A stretch of 64,000 nt of DNA from Erigeron canadensis (lineage: Eukaryota > Streptophyta > Magnoliopsida > Asterales > Asteraceae). Positions within the stretch are counted from its first letter, which is position 1. Every line of letters begins with the position of its first letter. Under the pieces are notes generated by a model, which did no database searches, was not told the origin of the DNA, and worked only from the letters and a program-made list of their open reading frames with translations. The stretch lies in the NCBI RefSeq assembly GCF_010389155.1, contig NC_057765.1, forward strand, positions 3,534,001-3,598,000, written 5' to 3'. A program made the translations under genes and the position numbers. Positions 35,501 through 46,104 of this stretch are shown here, in pieces.

Positions 35501-38500
35501 AAAATATCTTTCAATTATTATCGAAACTAGGGATACGTAGATAACCTGTTGAACATATCATACTTGGGATTATTGCATAAAATAGAAACAAACTTTGGTT
35601 ACCTTAGGGCGCACGGAGTGGACAAAGGCTTCAAGCGGGTTAGCCCAACCCTCCGGGGAACACCACTGCCGGTCACGCGGGCTCCAAGCGGGCTGGGTTT
35701 GGGCGGTTTAGAAGCCAGCCGAGGGTTGAAGTGTGGGGATGAGAGATATGACCGTTCAACAGTCAAAAAAGTGGGCCCCATTCGATTTAGATGCAACGGA
35801 TATAAAAAAAAAACTTTTTCCCTATTTAAACCCATTATTTTCAAACCCACAACTACAAACAACTAAATATACATTTTACACACACTTTTTACACAACTTT
35901 CACCCCAAACATCTCAATTTTATCACAAAATGGATTCATCTTCCAACTCGTCTTCGTATTGCGTTCCCCCTTCTCTTTCCGACTCATCAAACGGGAGCAC
36001 TTTTCAATTTTTCCAAACGGTTTTAGACGCGTACGAAGACACCAGAAGCTCTACTAACACCCGTAGGTACATCGACCGAGATCGGGTAGACGCGCACGAT
36101 AGGCTAATGCGCGACTACTTTGTTGAAGACTCCAAATTCGACGAGCCATTTTTCCGTCATCGTTTCCGCATGAGCAAAAGGTTGTTTTTTAAGATTGTTA
36201 ATGATGTTGGAGCTAGGTTCGAGTACTTTCAAACACGATATGATGCTCGGGGAAGATGAAGCTTCACGGCTCTACAAAAATGCACATCGGCGATCAAACA
36301 ATTGTCCACGGGTGAACCACCAGACGCGTATGATGAGTATTTATGCGACGCGTATGATGAGTATTTATGCATTGCGGAAAGAACATCACGTGAGAGCCTC
36401 GATTATTTTTGTAATGCGGTCATTGGTTTATACAAGCCGGAGTTTTTACGCAAGCCGACATCTCACGATGTTGCTCTCATCACACAAGCGCATGAAGAAA
36501 GACACCACATTCAAGGAATGCTTGGTAGTCTTGATCGTACACACATCGAATGGGCTAAGTGTCCTAAATACTTAAAAGGGCAATACACAAGGGGTGATCA
36601 TAAGGTGCCGACTATTATGATTGAGTGTGTTGCTTCTTACGACTTGTGGATTTGGCATTCGGTTTTTGGTCCCGCTGGATCAAACAATGATGTTAACGTT
36701 TTGAATCAATCGCCATTGTTTAATTCCTATCGTAATGGAACCGCACCAGACAATTCATTTACCGTAAATGAACGAAATTACAAGCGTGGATATTACCTTA
36801 CTGATGGAATATATCCTAGGTGGTCTACGTTTGTTAAGGCATATCCCCATCCAATCGAAGAGGATGAAAAGAAGTTCAAAAGACTCCAAGAGGCGGCAAG
36901 AAAGGATGTTGAACGGGCTTTTGGTTTTCTCAAAGGGAAATGGAAGATTTTGGAGCGTCCCCCCCGGTTCACGACAAAGGAGAAGATTGGGAAGATCGTC
37001 GCTACATGTATATTGCACAACATGATAATAAAAGACGACGGGAGGGCAATATCACCGGTTCGTATTATGGATCCACCCGCCCCTATTGTTTATGACCGGA
37101 ACGTGCTGAGGGAGTTACATGACGAAGAAGTCAATCATCACATCAGGTATGATCTGACAACGCACGTATCGGGTTTGGATTTAGCATACCTTGACGACCC
37201 ACATGCGCAGTCACCACCGATTGAGGCATTGATTTAGGTGTCTTTATTTAGTTTATGTATTTTTTAAATTATGTTTATGTTGTTTTTAAATTAAGTTTAT
37301 GGTTCTGTAATGTTTAATAAAATGTTTGTGTAGTTTTAGTTTATTTTAATAAAATGTTTTAAATTTATATTATAAAATGTTTGATTAAATTAAATGAAAA
37401 AGAAAATAAAAAAATTTGGGAGGGTTGAGAAAGTGATGAATGCCTAAAGAAATAAGTTGGGAGGGTTAAAAATGAAAAATGAGTTGGAAAGAGGTGATTG
37501 GTGGGATTTGGGAGGGTTGGATTTTTGGGCTACATGACTCCTTGTGCCCTTAGCCTGTGTTCTTGAGTTTATATGTAAAGGAAGGGGAAAGAAGAGAAGA
37601 GGGATGAATGGAAGAGAAGGGGTGGAGTTTCCTTCCTTCCAAATCATCCCAAAAGTGGGAGGAAAATATCTTTAACAAATTCTATAGAATTCTCCTTCCA
37701 AATCTTTTCCCTTCTTTTCTCTTCTTCCCTTAAATAAAACTCAAGAACCCAAATATTTTTAAAATCCTTTACAATCTTTTCCTTTCCTTTTAAAACAAAA
37801 CTCAAGAACATACCCTTACGGAATCTAGAAATCATCTATAAGAATTACCCATAATATAAACTATTATGAAACAGATCAATTCAAAAATAAGATTAATTTC
37901 TAAAAATAGTAACAAACCATACATAAATTCCTATATATAAAAAATCAAGTATAAGATATTTTATAGGTAGTATAGATAAATAGCTTTTTCTTTATTTATA
38001 ATCCCCAAAATTGTGGCTGATGTGTATTAGCATATTCAGGAAGAAAAAAGCTTTGGCATAACACAAATAAGCTAAGCTAGACACTTCAATCCTTCGAGTA
38101 ATCTAGCACACCCTAATTTCATTGCAGGGCCATGATGGTGGATTAATTTGCAATAAAGGTTATCAATTGATCAACTCTAGAGACATTGCACTTTGTTTAT
38201 GAGTTTAGCCTAACTTCGTAGGATTATACCTAAGGATAGGTGAATATTGTTTCGACCTGGTCTTACAGAATGATCCGTTGGTATCCGAAGTCATACGGGG
38301 TCGAGGGCTTTTTCACCAATTTTAAATCATATGGGAAAAAAAACTTAATACTTTTATCATAACACAATAAGCAGCAAGCCTTTCGGTAAACCAGGCCAAT
38401 GACTAAACAGAGGCTCAAAATTTTCCATGTAATATATAACAGGAAACATAGACACATACCCACTAGGAACTTCGCCAGCCATATTGCCAACCTTCTTAAG

Positions 38501-38944
38501 GGCTGCCTTCCACCTTTCAACGTTATCTTCTGTCCACTTTGTATCATTGGGTATCACATTTATTCCAAAACTCTCCTCTTGATTCCTAACATGTGCAGGG
38601 TCAACATGATAAAAAATCGGTAAAACAAAATGCCTTCGCTTAGTTGCTTGATCCAGGATCAAACAAAGCTCATCAAGACACCATCTAGAAGTTGCATAGT
38701 GTGTAGATAGTACAACTATTGATGCTCTTGATTCTCTAATACCTCTCTCGATTCCTGGCTGCAGGTCTTCACCTCTGTCAATCTCTTCATTATCCATGAA
38801 AGGGACAAGTCCTGCATCTTGTAACGCCTTATACAGTTGATCCGTAAAAGTAAAACGAGTTTCGCCTTGAAAACTTAGAAACACGTCATATCTGCAAACT
38901 CTATTATTAGAAACTGGACATGTATTGGAAGAAGTAGAAGCCAT
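28443..38944 (-). CDS. TIR-NB-ARC-LRR immune receptor with in-frame C-terminal MYC2-type bHLH (predicted fusion)
   Basis: Ten exons on the minus strand: 38944-38460, 33688-32593, 32514-32443, 32336-32112, 32007-31261, 31168-30577, 30490-30393, 30102-30010, 29918-29805 and 29564-28443. All introns are GT-AG and all phases match, giving 1,547 aa with no internal stop. Order: TIR (about 17-140, with WCLDEL holding the NADase Glu), NB-ARC (P-loop GMGGSGKTT at about 216-224, kinase-2 IVLDNI, IIITTR, GNPLAL, MHR in place of MHD), a short LRR (552-875), a post-LRR region (876-1105), two linker exons, then the C-terminal 373 residues of a MYC2-like bHLH (1175-1547). The TNL part senses effectors and signals through TIR NADase activity; the bHLH is presumed to be an integrated domain. 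The most doubtful borders are the LRR exon-1 acceptor at 32337 and the linker-exon acceptor at 29919. The alternative is two adjacent genes. Confidence 0.6.
29805..30490 (-). other. Linker exons between TNL post-LRR region and bHLH
   Basis: Three small exons: 30490-30393 ([20 protein letters not shown]...), 30102-30010 ([20 protein letters not shown]...) and 29918-29805 ([20 protein letters not shown]...DLTRLSLQ). The first two are also present, decayed, in the duplicate at 51.7-52.4 kb, so they belong to the ancestral TNL tail. Homology to the duplicate stops at about 29920, right at the third exon. Reading through the intron after 30010 gives VIIYIWV and a stop at 29986, a plausible bHLH-free isoform. 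Confidence 0.65.
32593..33688 (-). other. NB-ARC exon of the TNL
   Basis: Starts with a phase-2-completing G then [19 protein letters not shown], the usual TIR to NB-ARC linker, and LVGMDTW. It holds the P-loop, RNBS-A, kinase-2 (ALIVLDNIV), RNBS-B (KIIITTRES), GLPL ([15 protein letters not shown]), RNBS-D ([11 protein letters not shown]) and an MHR motif ([13 protein letters not shown]). No disruptions. The donor is AAG/GTATGA, phase 0. Confidence 0.9.
34110..35400 (+). pseudogene. Copia reverse-transcriptase fragment in TNL intron 1
   Basis: Translation in broken frames gives Copia RT blocks. Examples are [22 protein letters not shown] text near 34370-34420, YVDDIILTG near 34840-34865, and [20 protein letters not shown] with [20 protein letters not shown] at 34920-35190. 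The start of RNase H follows, ending near DDRQSTGD at 35400. Stops and frameshifts interrupt it. It is closely related to the larger Copia at 41-44.7 kb and lies opposite to the TNL. Confidence 0.8.
35607..37549 (+). mobile_element. PIF/Harbinger element carrying only the transposase
   Basis: Flanked by TTA (35604-35606 and 37550-37552). Ends are GGGCGCACGGAGTGG and, in reverse, GGGCACAAGGAGTCATG. It is 1,943 bp long and inserted in intron 1 of the TNL on the opposite strand. It lacks the Myb-like ORF. Confidence 0.85.
35930..37237 (+). pseudogene. PIF/Harbinger (HARBI1/ALP1-like) DDE transposase, one nonsense codon
   Basis: A single reading frame of 436 codons from ATG 35930 to TAG 37237, interrupted only by TGA at 36257-36259 (after YDARGR), explicable as CGA to TGA. 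DDE residues are present: [11 protein letters not shown] (first Asp), [12 protein letters not shown] (second Asp), and [15 protein letters not shown] (Glu). A 24-bp in-frame tandem duplication near 36330-36375 repeats DAYDEYLC. The family cuts and pastes DNA with TTA/TAA target duplications. The near-intact state implies recent insertion. Plant relatives such as ALP1 are domesticated, but terminal repeats here mark a transposon copy. Confidence 0.85.
37551..37820. mobile_element. Short inverted-repeat MITE, hAT-like
   Basis: The left side has GCCTGTGTTCTTGAGTTT and the right side, in reverse, has GGGTATGTTCTTGAGTTTTG. The interior is purine-rich then pyrimidine-rich in mirror fashion. It abuts the Harbinger target site, so Harbinger probably inserted at its edge. 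No clear target duplication. Confidence 0.55.
38460..38944 (-). other. TIR-domain exon of the TNL
   Basis: The ATG at 38944 opens a Ser/Thr-rich leader. The TIR domain then runs from [20 protein letters not shown] through [40 protein letters not shown] and [17 protein letters not shown], all canonical TIR boxes. The donor GTATGT follows GEVPSG in phase 2. The next exon starts 4.8 kb away, so this exon could be annotated as a separate TIR-only gene. If the intron is retained, the protein ends about 34 residues later (stop at 38357). Confidence 0.85.
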
Positions 38945-39413
38945 TGAAGTGTCTAGTTTCTGCTTGGATGGAAGATTAAAGGCTACGAAAAGTCTTCGGT
39001 CTCATGAACAATTAGAGAGGTAGGCTCGTCAACTAAATTATTAGTGCAGCGTGGTTTACCACACAGCAAATAACAATCATTTTATTATAATTAAATTACC
39101 TGATTGGTTGGTTTACTTTGTCATATGTTTAATTGATAATTTATATTTTAATAAGCTTCCAGATCCAGAACCGGAAGTCATAAAGAAAAGTAAAACTAAG
39201 AATAAGAAATGGTACACTTGGCATAAGACCTTTTTTAATACAGTAGGTAACAACTTGCTACGAGGGACCACCCACTACAAATTAATGGGTTTTTGTTCCT
39301 AATGAATTGAAGCCTCGTTAGTTGCAACAGTTAATTAGTTTAATAATCCTTTGACTGTTTTAAAAGATAAATAAAAAAATTAAAAAATTTACAGAAAATA
39401 ACATAGCTTGTCT
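38945..39413. promoter_or_regulatory. Upstream region of the TNL
   Basis: Candidate promoter of the minus-strand TNL, inferred from position only. A small frame at 39051-39302 has no recognised domain. Confidence 0.35.
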
Positions 39414-40065
39414 GGGGGGAGAGAGTGGAAGGGGAGATGAGGAGGGACATTGAGGGAGATGAGGGAGTTTCGGCCGCCAGCCTCGCGAGCTCAGAGGGAG
39501 ATGGGGGGCGCGAGCTTATAGCTCGCTGGGAGATGAAGGCGACAGGAACTGGAGATGTAAATTGGGGTGTACCGTTGGGGGACCTGCAGTGTAAAGTTAG
39601 ATGTGCCAGGGGTGTAAAGTGACAAGTCTGTCAAACTGCTCTTTCTTTCTTCTTTTTTTTTTCTTTAGCTGCTGTGCACTTTTTTGTTAATTGGCAAAGT
39701 GAAATAATTTTTATTTTTTTTAGCAAAGTGAAATAAGTTTTTTCTTTTTTTTTTCCCAACAATTTTTTTTGCATAATATAAACTTTTTTTTTAGTTATGT
39801 AATGTTTTACTTTTAATATGTAATGTGTTTTAAGTATTATGTAATGTGTTTTATTATTAATAAAACATATAAATTTAAAAAGGGTTAATTATGTAAAGTT
39901 TATAATGTTAAGGATAAATTATTAAAATGTGAAGAAAAGGTTGAGAGTTTCGGTTGCCACTAAAAAAAGGTTGAAAAAAAGGTTGGAGGGTTAAAATGAG
40001 GTGGAGTAATTTGATTGGGTATTTGAAGGGAGATGGGAGGGTTGAACCCTCGGCTCCCTCCCCCC
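39414..40065. mobile_element. Probable Harbinger-like non-autonomous element
   Basis: The ends GGGGGGAGAGAGTGG and, in reverse, GGGGGGAGGGAGCCGAGG are similar. The right subterminal text (GGAGGGTTAAAATGAGG, GGGAGGGTTGAA) resembles the right end of the 35607-37549 Harbinger. The left part is unusually GC-rich. The flanks (TCT/TCA) do not form a perfect duplication. Confidence 0.5.
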
Positions 40066-41067
40066 TCATAAATTAATGAAGGCCCACAAACTGTGTGGCT
40101 TTTTCTTTTTTTTTACTACGGTGCTGTTTGTTTTTAAGATAGAAATTGTTTGCAATTTGATTTCACCTAATTTCATGTCTACAACTAAAAATTTGGTTTG
40201 AAAGTCTACAAGCTCAACATATAATACTGTCTGTTTTATAAAATAAATATTTTTTTTATAAATTGTAACCACCAAAATATTTTTAAAAAATAACTAAATT
40301 AGTATCTACATATATAATATAAAAATAAATAAATTGCTAGATAATGCTATCTATATAACCATATTATTTCCTTTTTTTTTTTCATAAAAAGAGATAAAGT
40401 TGGTCATAGATAATGCTTAATACGTGGCATAATAAAAAAAAAGAAAAAAAGACAAGGCAGCCATTTTCTTTCTCAAATCATTCTAACCACATTATCCCTT
40501 TCCCCATGCTTCAATTATAAACCATTCATCCCCACTTCTTATGCTACTTCTAAAATTTCACTAAAAAGTCGAATAAATCAATCAATGAAATATTATATAT
40601 TAGACATAGTATTAGTTTCCATTTATCAAATTTCTATACTATTAGTTTTCTTGTATGAATTTAGGCTACTCTATAAATATAGCCTCTTGTAATCCCTATT
40701 AATCACAATTAAATACAATAACCTACAATTACCCATTCATATCTTCGAATTAGAGAACACTAGCACAACCATTAGATTCGGAATCAATATCTGAAGAAAC
40801 CCCTAAAATTTCGTCTTCATTAGACCTCACACGTGCCGCCACACGCCGCTCCAATACTCGCCGGAATTTTTTGAATTCCGGCAATTACTCCTTCTCCGGC
40901 GAGTTAAACCTAACTGCCACCACCATCTTAGTATCTTACTCCTTATCGAATTCCGAACAAAACCTACCAATTTGATTTTACTTCCGCCGCCATTGACCGC
41001 CGCCGCCGCCGTTGACCACGCCGGAAACCTAATTTTTTCAAAAACAGAAATATTCACTTAATATTCT
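40066..41067 (+). other. Spacer and probable Copia 5' LTR/leader
   Basis: From about 40570 the sequence has LTR-like features: CTATAAATATAGCCTCTTGT (TATA-like) and AATACAATAACC near the end. A GCCGCC-rich leader with CCGGAATTTT follows. LTR borders and a primer-binding site could not be fixed, and no second LTR exists because the element is truncated. Confidence 0.35.
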
Positions 41068-44000
41068 AATGGCGATGCTTGCTCTTATTTTCACACAAGA
41101 CAAAGCAATTCACAACTCCTACAAATTTGCCTTCAAAATATCTCCAACTAATTATGGATATTGGAAATCCTGCTTGAAGCTTTTTTCACCACACATGGTT
41201 TATATGGGTACATAGATGGTACAATTCCATGTCCTTCTCCAACAATACAAGAAAAAGGCAAAGAAGCTACATCCACCTCACAACCAAACCCGAATCATCC
41301 GATTTGGTTGTCTGATGATGCCCATGTATGTATGCTCATTATGTCTACTATCTCTGAAGCATCGTTCCAACATGTACAAGAAGGTACTTCACGTGAACTG
41401 TGGTTATCCCTTGCTCGCGCATATGCCCCACAAACCTCGTCTAGGGAATATACCCTTAAGTCCTAACTCCTTCGACTTTAGATGAAAGACGGTGAATCAA
41501 TGTCTACTTATCTTACTCGAGCACAAGAGTATGCTGATGCTCTTGCAAATATTGGCGAACGAGCGAAAAACAAAGATCTTGTGATGCAGGTTATTATAGG
41601 TCTTCTCGATAATTACAACAACTTCAAATCAACCATACTTGGCCGACCAACCCCCTTGGCATTCTCTAAGCCGAACGGGCTTCTTTTGGATCTTGACTAC
41701 ATGGTCAAGAAACTCGTGGCTGATTTAAAACCTGCTCAAACTTTATCAATGGCTACATTGCCACAGTCTTCTAGCCATAGTGGAAATTCACCTTCGCTTC
41801 CTAATGATACTATGGAAGCCCTTCAACAACTGGTAGCCCGTCTTGGTTTTCAGCTTCAACCATCATCTGCCCAATTACCTCAAACTTTTTATACAAATCA
41901 GGCCAACAATAACCGAGGCAACAATCGGAACAATCGTAGAGGTCGTGGCAATTATCAGATTTCCCAAAATCGCGGTGGAGGTAACTGAAATCCATTTTCT
42001 TGTGCAACTAATCAAAACATTATATATGGTACTTGTAGCAAGTGTGGAATTAGTCATGTCCCGCCACAATGCCCAAATCGGGACCCCTCCACAATACGTA
42101 ATAGGCAGTCGTCTGCTAACTTTACTCAAACAAACTATGCTGCTAACACTCACTCTCCTGCATCAACTTCATGGCTTCCTGACTCAGGTTCTAATTACCA
42201 TGTTACTCCTAATCTCTCTAGTTTTGACACGTTCCAGCCGTACCTTGGCGATAACAATGTTCATGTTGGCAATGGTAAGGGTCATCCTATTTTAAATATT
42301 GGCTCTTCAACTTTCTACTCACCTAACAAAAGTCTTTCTTTCCGAGATATCCTTCTATGTTCCTGAAATTAAACAAAATCTTCTTTTCGTTCAAAAGTTT
42401 TGTTTAGACAACAATGTGTTTTGGAATTTCACGCAACTTTCTTTTCTGTGAAGGACAAGGTCACCCGTTCTACCCTCCTCACTGGTCCAAGTAATGGAGG
42501 TCTCTATTCCTTTTGTCTGCCACACTGTCAACCTATCCAAAAATTTGTCTTCACCACTGTTCAAATCTCTCCGGACGTGTGGCATCAAAGACTGGGTTAC
42601 CCTCATTAGAAATTGTTTTCTTCCATGTTATCTAGATTTAAGTTTCCGCTTTCTAGTAATAGATTTTTTAAGTCATTGTACTGCTTGCTCTATTGGCAAG
42701 TCTTCGAAACTACATTTACCATTATCTCGCAATAAAGTTTCATTTTTGATCTTATTTATTGTGATGTATGGGGTCCTTCACCCGTTCCTTCTTTTGATAG
42801 TCATTCTTATTTTTTGTTGTGTGTTGATGCCTTTTCACGTTACATGTGGTTCTTTCCATTGAAACGTAAATCTGATGTCTATCATATATTTACTCAATCT
42901 GTTGCTATGATAGAACGTCAATTTAAAACAAAATTGAAATCAGTCCAAACCAATGGAGGGGAAGAATTTCGCAAATTGTCTCCTTTTTTCTCAAATCTAG
43001 GCATCATCCAGAGATTCTCTTGTCCACACACAAGTGAACAAAATGGCTTTGTTGAAAGACGACACCGACATGTCGTTGAAACTGGTCTAACTCTTCTTTC
43101 TCAATCCGGTGTCCCGTCTAAATTTTGGCACTTTGCATTTGACACTACAGTCTATCTTATCCATCGCATGCCCTCTTCAAACACGGCTCGCACCTCTCCC
43201 TTCGAGTTTTTGTTCAAACGGACACCCAATTACACTTTTCTCCGTGTTTTTTGCTATCAATGTTTTCCTCACCTACGACCCTATAATCTACACAAAATGG
43301 ATTTTCGGTCTACTCCTTGCACATTCTTGGGGTATAGCACCTCCCATCACGGGTATCGGTGTTTTGACCAAGAGTTTGAGCGTCTCTATATTGCTCGCCA
43401 TGTCCGCTTTAATGAACACTTCTTCCCATTTCGTCAACCCACCTCGCCTTCGAGACTTACCTCCCAACCAAACGAATACTTCTCGTTTTATCCATTACCT
43501 CCACCTCCTATGTTTAACCCAATTTCCGATGGGCCAGCTGACGGTGTTGACTTACCTCCTCCACCTGAGCCTACAACTACGCTCATTCCTCCCCCCAACC
43601 CATAAAACAATCATCCGAACCCACACAACCCGTTGATCCTAATCCCTCTACTTGCTCACAATCTACATCATCACCACCTCAGCCCACAACACGCACACGT
43701 CCTTCAAATCTTCTCCAAAATCCGCCTAAAACAAAAATATATGATCCTTCTGCATATCATACCTCCACATCTGTTTCTGACTCTGAACCCGCTACCTTTG
43801 CGATTACCAACAAAAACCTTCTCTGGCACAAGGCCATGGAGGATGAATATTCGACTCTCATGAGAAATGACACATGGTCATTAGTGCTAGGTGTTCCTGG
43901 AAAAAATGTAGTTGATTGCAAGTGGGTTAACAAAGTTAAACGTGATCAACGGGGAATTATCACTCGCTATAAAGCGCGCCTTGTTGCTAATGGATTTCAT

Positions 44001-44724
44001 CAACAACCTGGCATTAACTAGACTAACACCTTTAGCCCTGTTGTTAGGGCTACCACTATCCGGGTTGTTTTATCCATTGTTACCGCTAATTGTTGGCCCT
44101 TGAGACAATTACATGTCCAGAATGCATTCTTACATGGTGATCTTAAGGAAATAGTGTATCTACAACAACCGCCGGGTTTTGTTGACATATCAAAACCTGA
44201 TCATGTGTGTTTGTTGCAAAAATCATTATACGGTCTCACGCAAGCACCGAGAGCTTCGTTTCATTGGCTCTCTTAGGCTCTTTATAACATTGGTTTTAAA
44301 GGATATCCGAAACTGATCCCTCGCTTTTCATCTATTGTGCTCATGGTACAGTGCTATATATGCTAGTGTAAGTCGATGATATTATCTTCACAGGTAACAA
44401 CCCTTTGATGCTTGATCGGGTTGTTCAACAGCTTAGTCGTGCCTTCGCCATCCAAGACATCAGCCATCTATCACATTATCTAGGTGTGGAAATCACACGT
44501 ACAGGTTCAGATTTGTTTCTCTCTCAATCCAAGTATATTATAGATCTCTTGAAACACACAAAATTATCTAATGCCAAACCAGTTCCATCTCCCCTTTCTA
44601 CATCTGTGGTTTTGTCTAATGGTGGTAGCACTGCTTTCTCGGATCCAGTCAAATACCGGAGTATTGTTGGGGGTCTCCAATATGCTACTCTCTCTAGGCC
44701 TGATATCGCATTTGCTATAAACAA
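41068..44724 (+). pseudogene. Degenerate Ty1/Copia gag-pol, truncated in the RT domain
   Basis: Blocks in order: gag (GYIDGTIPCPSP near 41200, DLVMQVIIGLLDNYNNFKST near 41580, basic GNNRNNRRGRG near 41930), a damaged CCHC knuckle near 42035, protease (LPDSGSNYHVTP near 42175), GAG-pre-integrase (WHQRLGYPH near 42580) and integrase (CVDAFSRYMWFFPLK near 42820, HTSEQNGFVERRHRHVVE near 43030). RT follows (WRMEDEYSTLMRNDTW near 43835, VQNAFLHGDL near 44115, VDDI near 44370, [17 protein letters not shown] near 44480). Several frameshifts and stops occur, including one in place of Tyr just before VDDI. Integrase reads QTNGGEEF where QTD is usual. Homology ends abruptly at 44724, before RNase H. Confidence 0.85.
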
Positions 44725-45030
44725 AGTGTGTCCAAGGCTTTTCCTTTTAGTTATACTTGTGTTTAGTAATTATTTGGTAGGCCTTTTTGCTTTGATATTA
44801 TGCACTCCTCTAGTAATGGAAGCCGATTGTGATAATATTAATGTTTAAAATGAAGCTTGATATGGAATGAAAATTAGCCCAACAACTATCTGAATAAAAA
44901 ATGGTAACAATATGGTTGGACAGACCAGCTTGCTAGGATTTTTCATTTCATTTTGTCTTATATATCTACTATATTCAAGTTTTCCCCTAAAACAGAGGCA
45001 AATAATCTTCAACTTCTATGATGATAGTCA
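44725..45030 (+). repeat. Displaced copy of PP2C intron 1
   Basis: GATTGTGATAATATTA(A)TGTTTAAAATGAAGCTTG, TATATATCTACTAT and CAATCTTC...TTCTATGA blocks are collinear with 24170-24420 inside PP2C intron 1. This marks one edge of the partial duplication whose exon-4 part lies at 48.9 kb. The Copia sequence stops exactly where it starts. Confidence 0.7.
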
Positions 45031-45187
45031 GCATACTAATTATTAACTCAATTTTGATTTCTGTTTGGCTACAACAATTTATTCCTGATCATCGTAGCAA
45101 TGGTTTCACAAACATCAATACCCTGTCGTGGACATCTCTAGTTATGCATTCGTGTACAGGAATACACATAGTCGCAGGAATACTTAC

Positions 45188-46104
45188 ATGACTTGGTGCT
45201 CTGAGAGTGTGTCCAAATGGCCACTTGGCAATCCACATCAGATCAGCATCAAGCGGAATAGGATTGATGTCCTCACTTTCTAGATAAAGGGACATCAAAG
45301 TCTGGTTCTTAAAGCTTTCATCTTCAATAAGCAGTAGCGGCTCTTGCTTGTCATCGATGAACCTAGATTTAAAATAGGTAGATTCGAGAGTCTTTGACTC
45401 TTAATAAGATGAAAATTTAATAGTTGAGTTATCGAGTAGCGTACCACAGCCCCCATTTCTATATTTAAAGTTGCATGTCGGGTCAATCATAAAGTGAAAC
45501 CCACTCTTGCAGTTAGTGAGAGACCTTCAGTATGTCCAAGGTACTAATCATGTTTTAGATACACTATTTTAGAAATCAGTTTCACCTAAACTTCATGTTC
45601 ATCTTTTTTTATGGTAATGAAATCTTATCAAGAGGGAGGAGCATGGAATTGCTAAGAATAATGCTTGAACTCCCTTAGTAGATATGAGTCAGGTCAGTAG
45701 GAGTGATCTTGATATGGGTTACTGGGTCAGAATACACAGTCAGGTCCACAAACGTTTTTTTGTCCCTTTCTTTTGAGTCTTGAGTTTTACTAATATCCAA
45801 TATCATATATTATTACCAAATCTAACTTGTTATAAATATTATCTAATTCTATTGTATAAAGAGATCTACAAGATTGTAAGCATTTAAATACACTATTGGT
45901 CAAATTTGATGGGTTTGTCAATTCCAATTTAAACCTTGTTTTGATTTGACCCGTTAGGAGCAAAAATATAACCCAAATCAACCCGTTTCTAGCTGAAGAG
46001 GTTGAAATTAGAACATTATTGTGATATCAGGCGACATTTACTTACCAACCATCCAGAAGTGACAAACTCATGTCCGGATTCTGAACTGAAGGATTTAACT
46101 CCAT
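45188..46104 (-). pseudogene. Unrecognised gene fragment, two exon-like blocks
   Basis: Block 1 (46104-46046) begins ATG and reads MELNPSVQNPDMSLSLLDG before GTAAGT. Block 2 (45362-45188) follows a TCTAG acceptor and reads FIDDKQEPLLLIEDESFKNQ, LYLESEDINPIPLDADLMWI and AKWPFGHTLRAPSH before GTAAGT. Strong splice sites and protein-like composition argue for exons of a real gene. The WxxxWPFGxxL text vaguely recalls the post-LRR region of TNLs, but I do not recognise the family. No exon joining the two blocks was found, so the gene is probably broken. Confidence 0.4.

Noticed and set aside
36195..36575. Frame suggesting a frameshift in the Harbinger transposase
   Set aside because: The main frame continues across the region with only one TGA; the alternative frame is a shadow.
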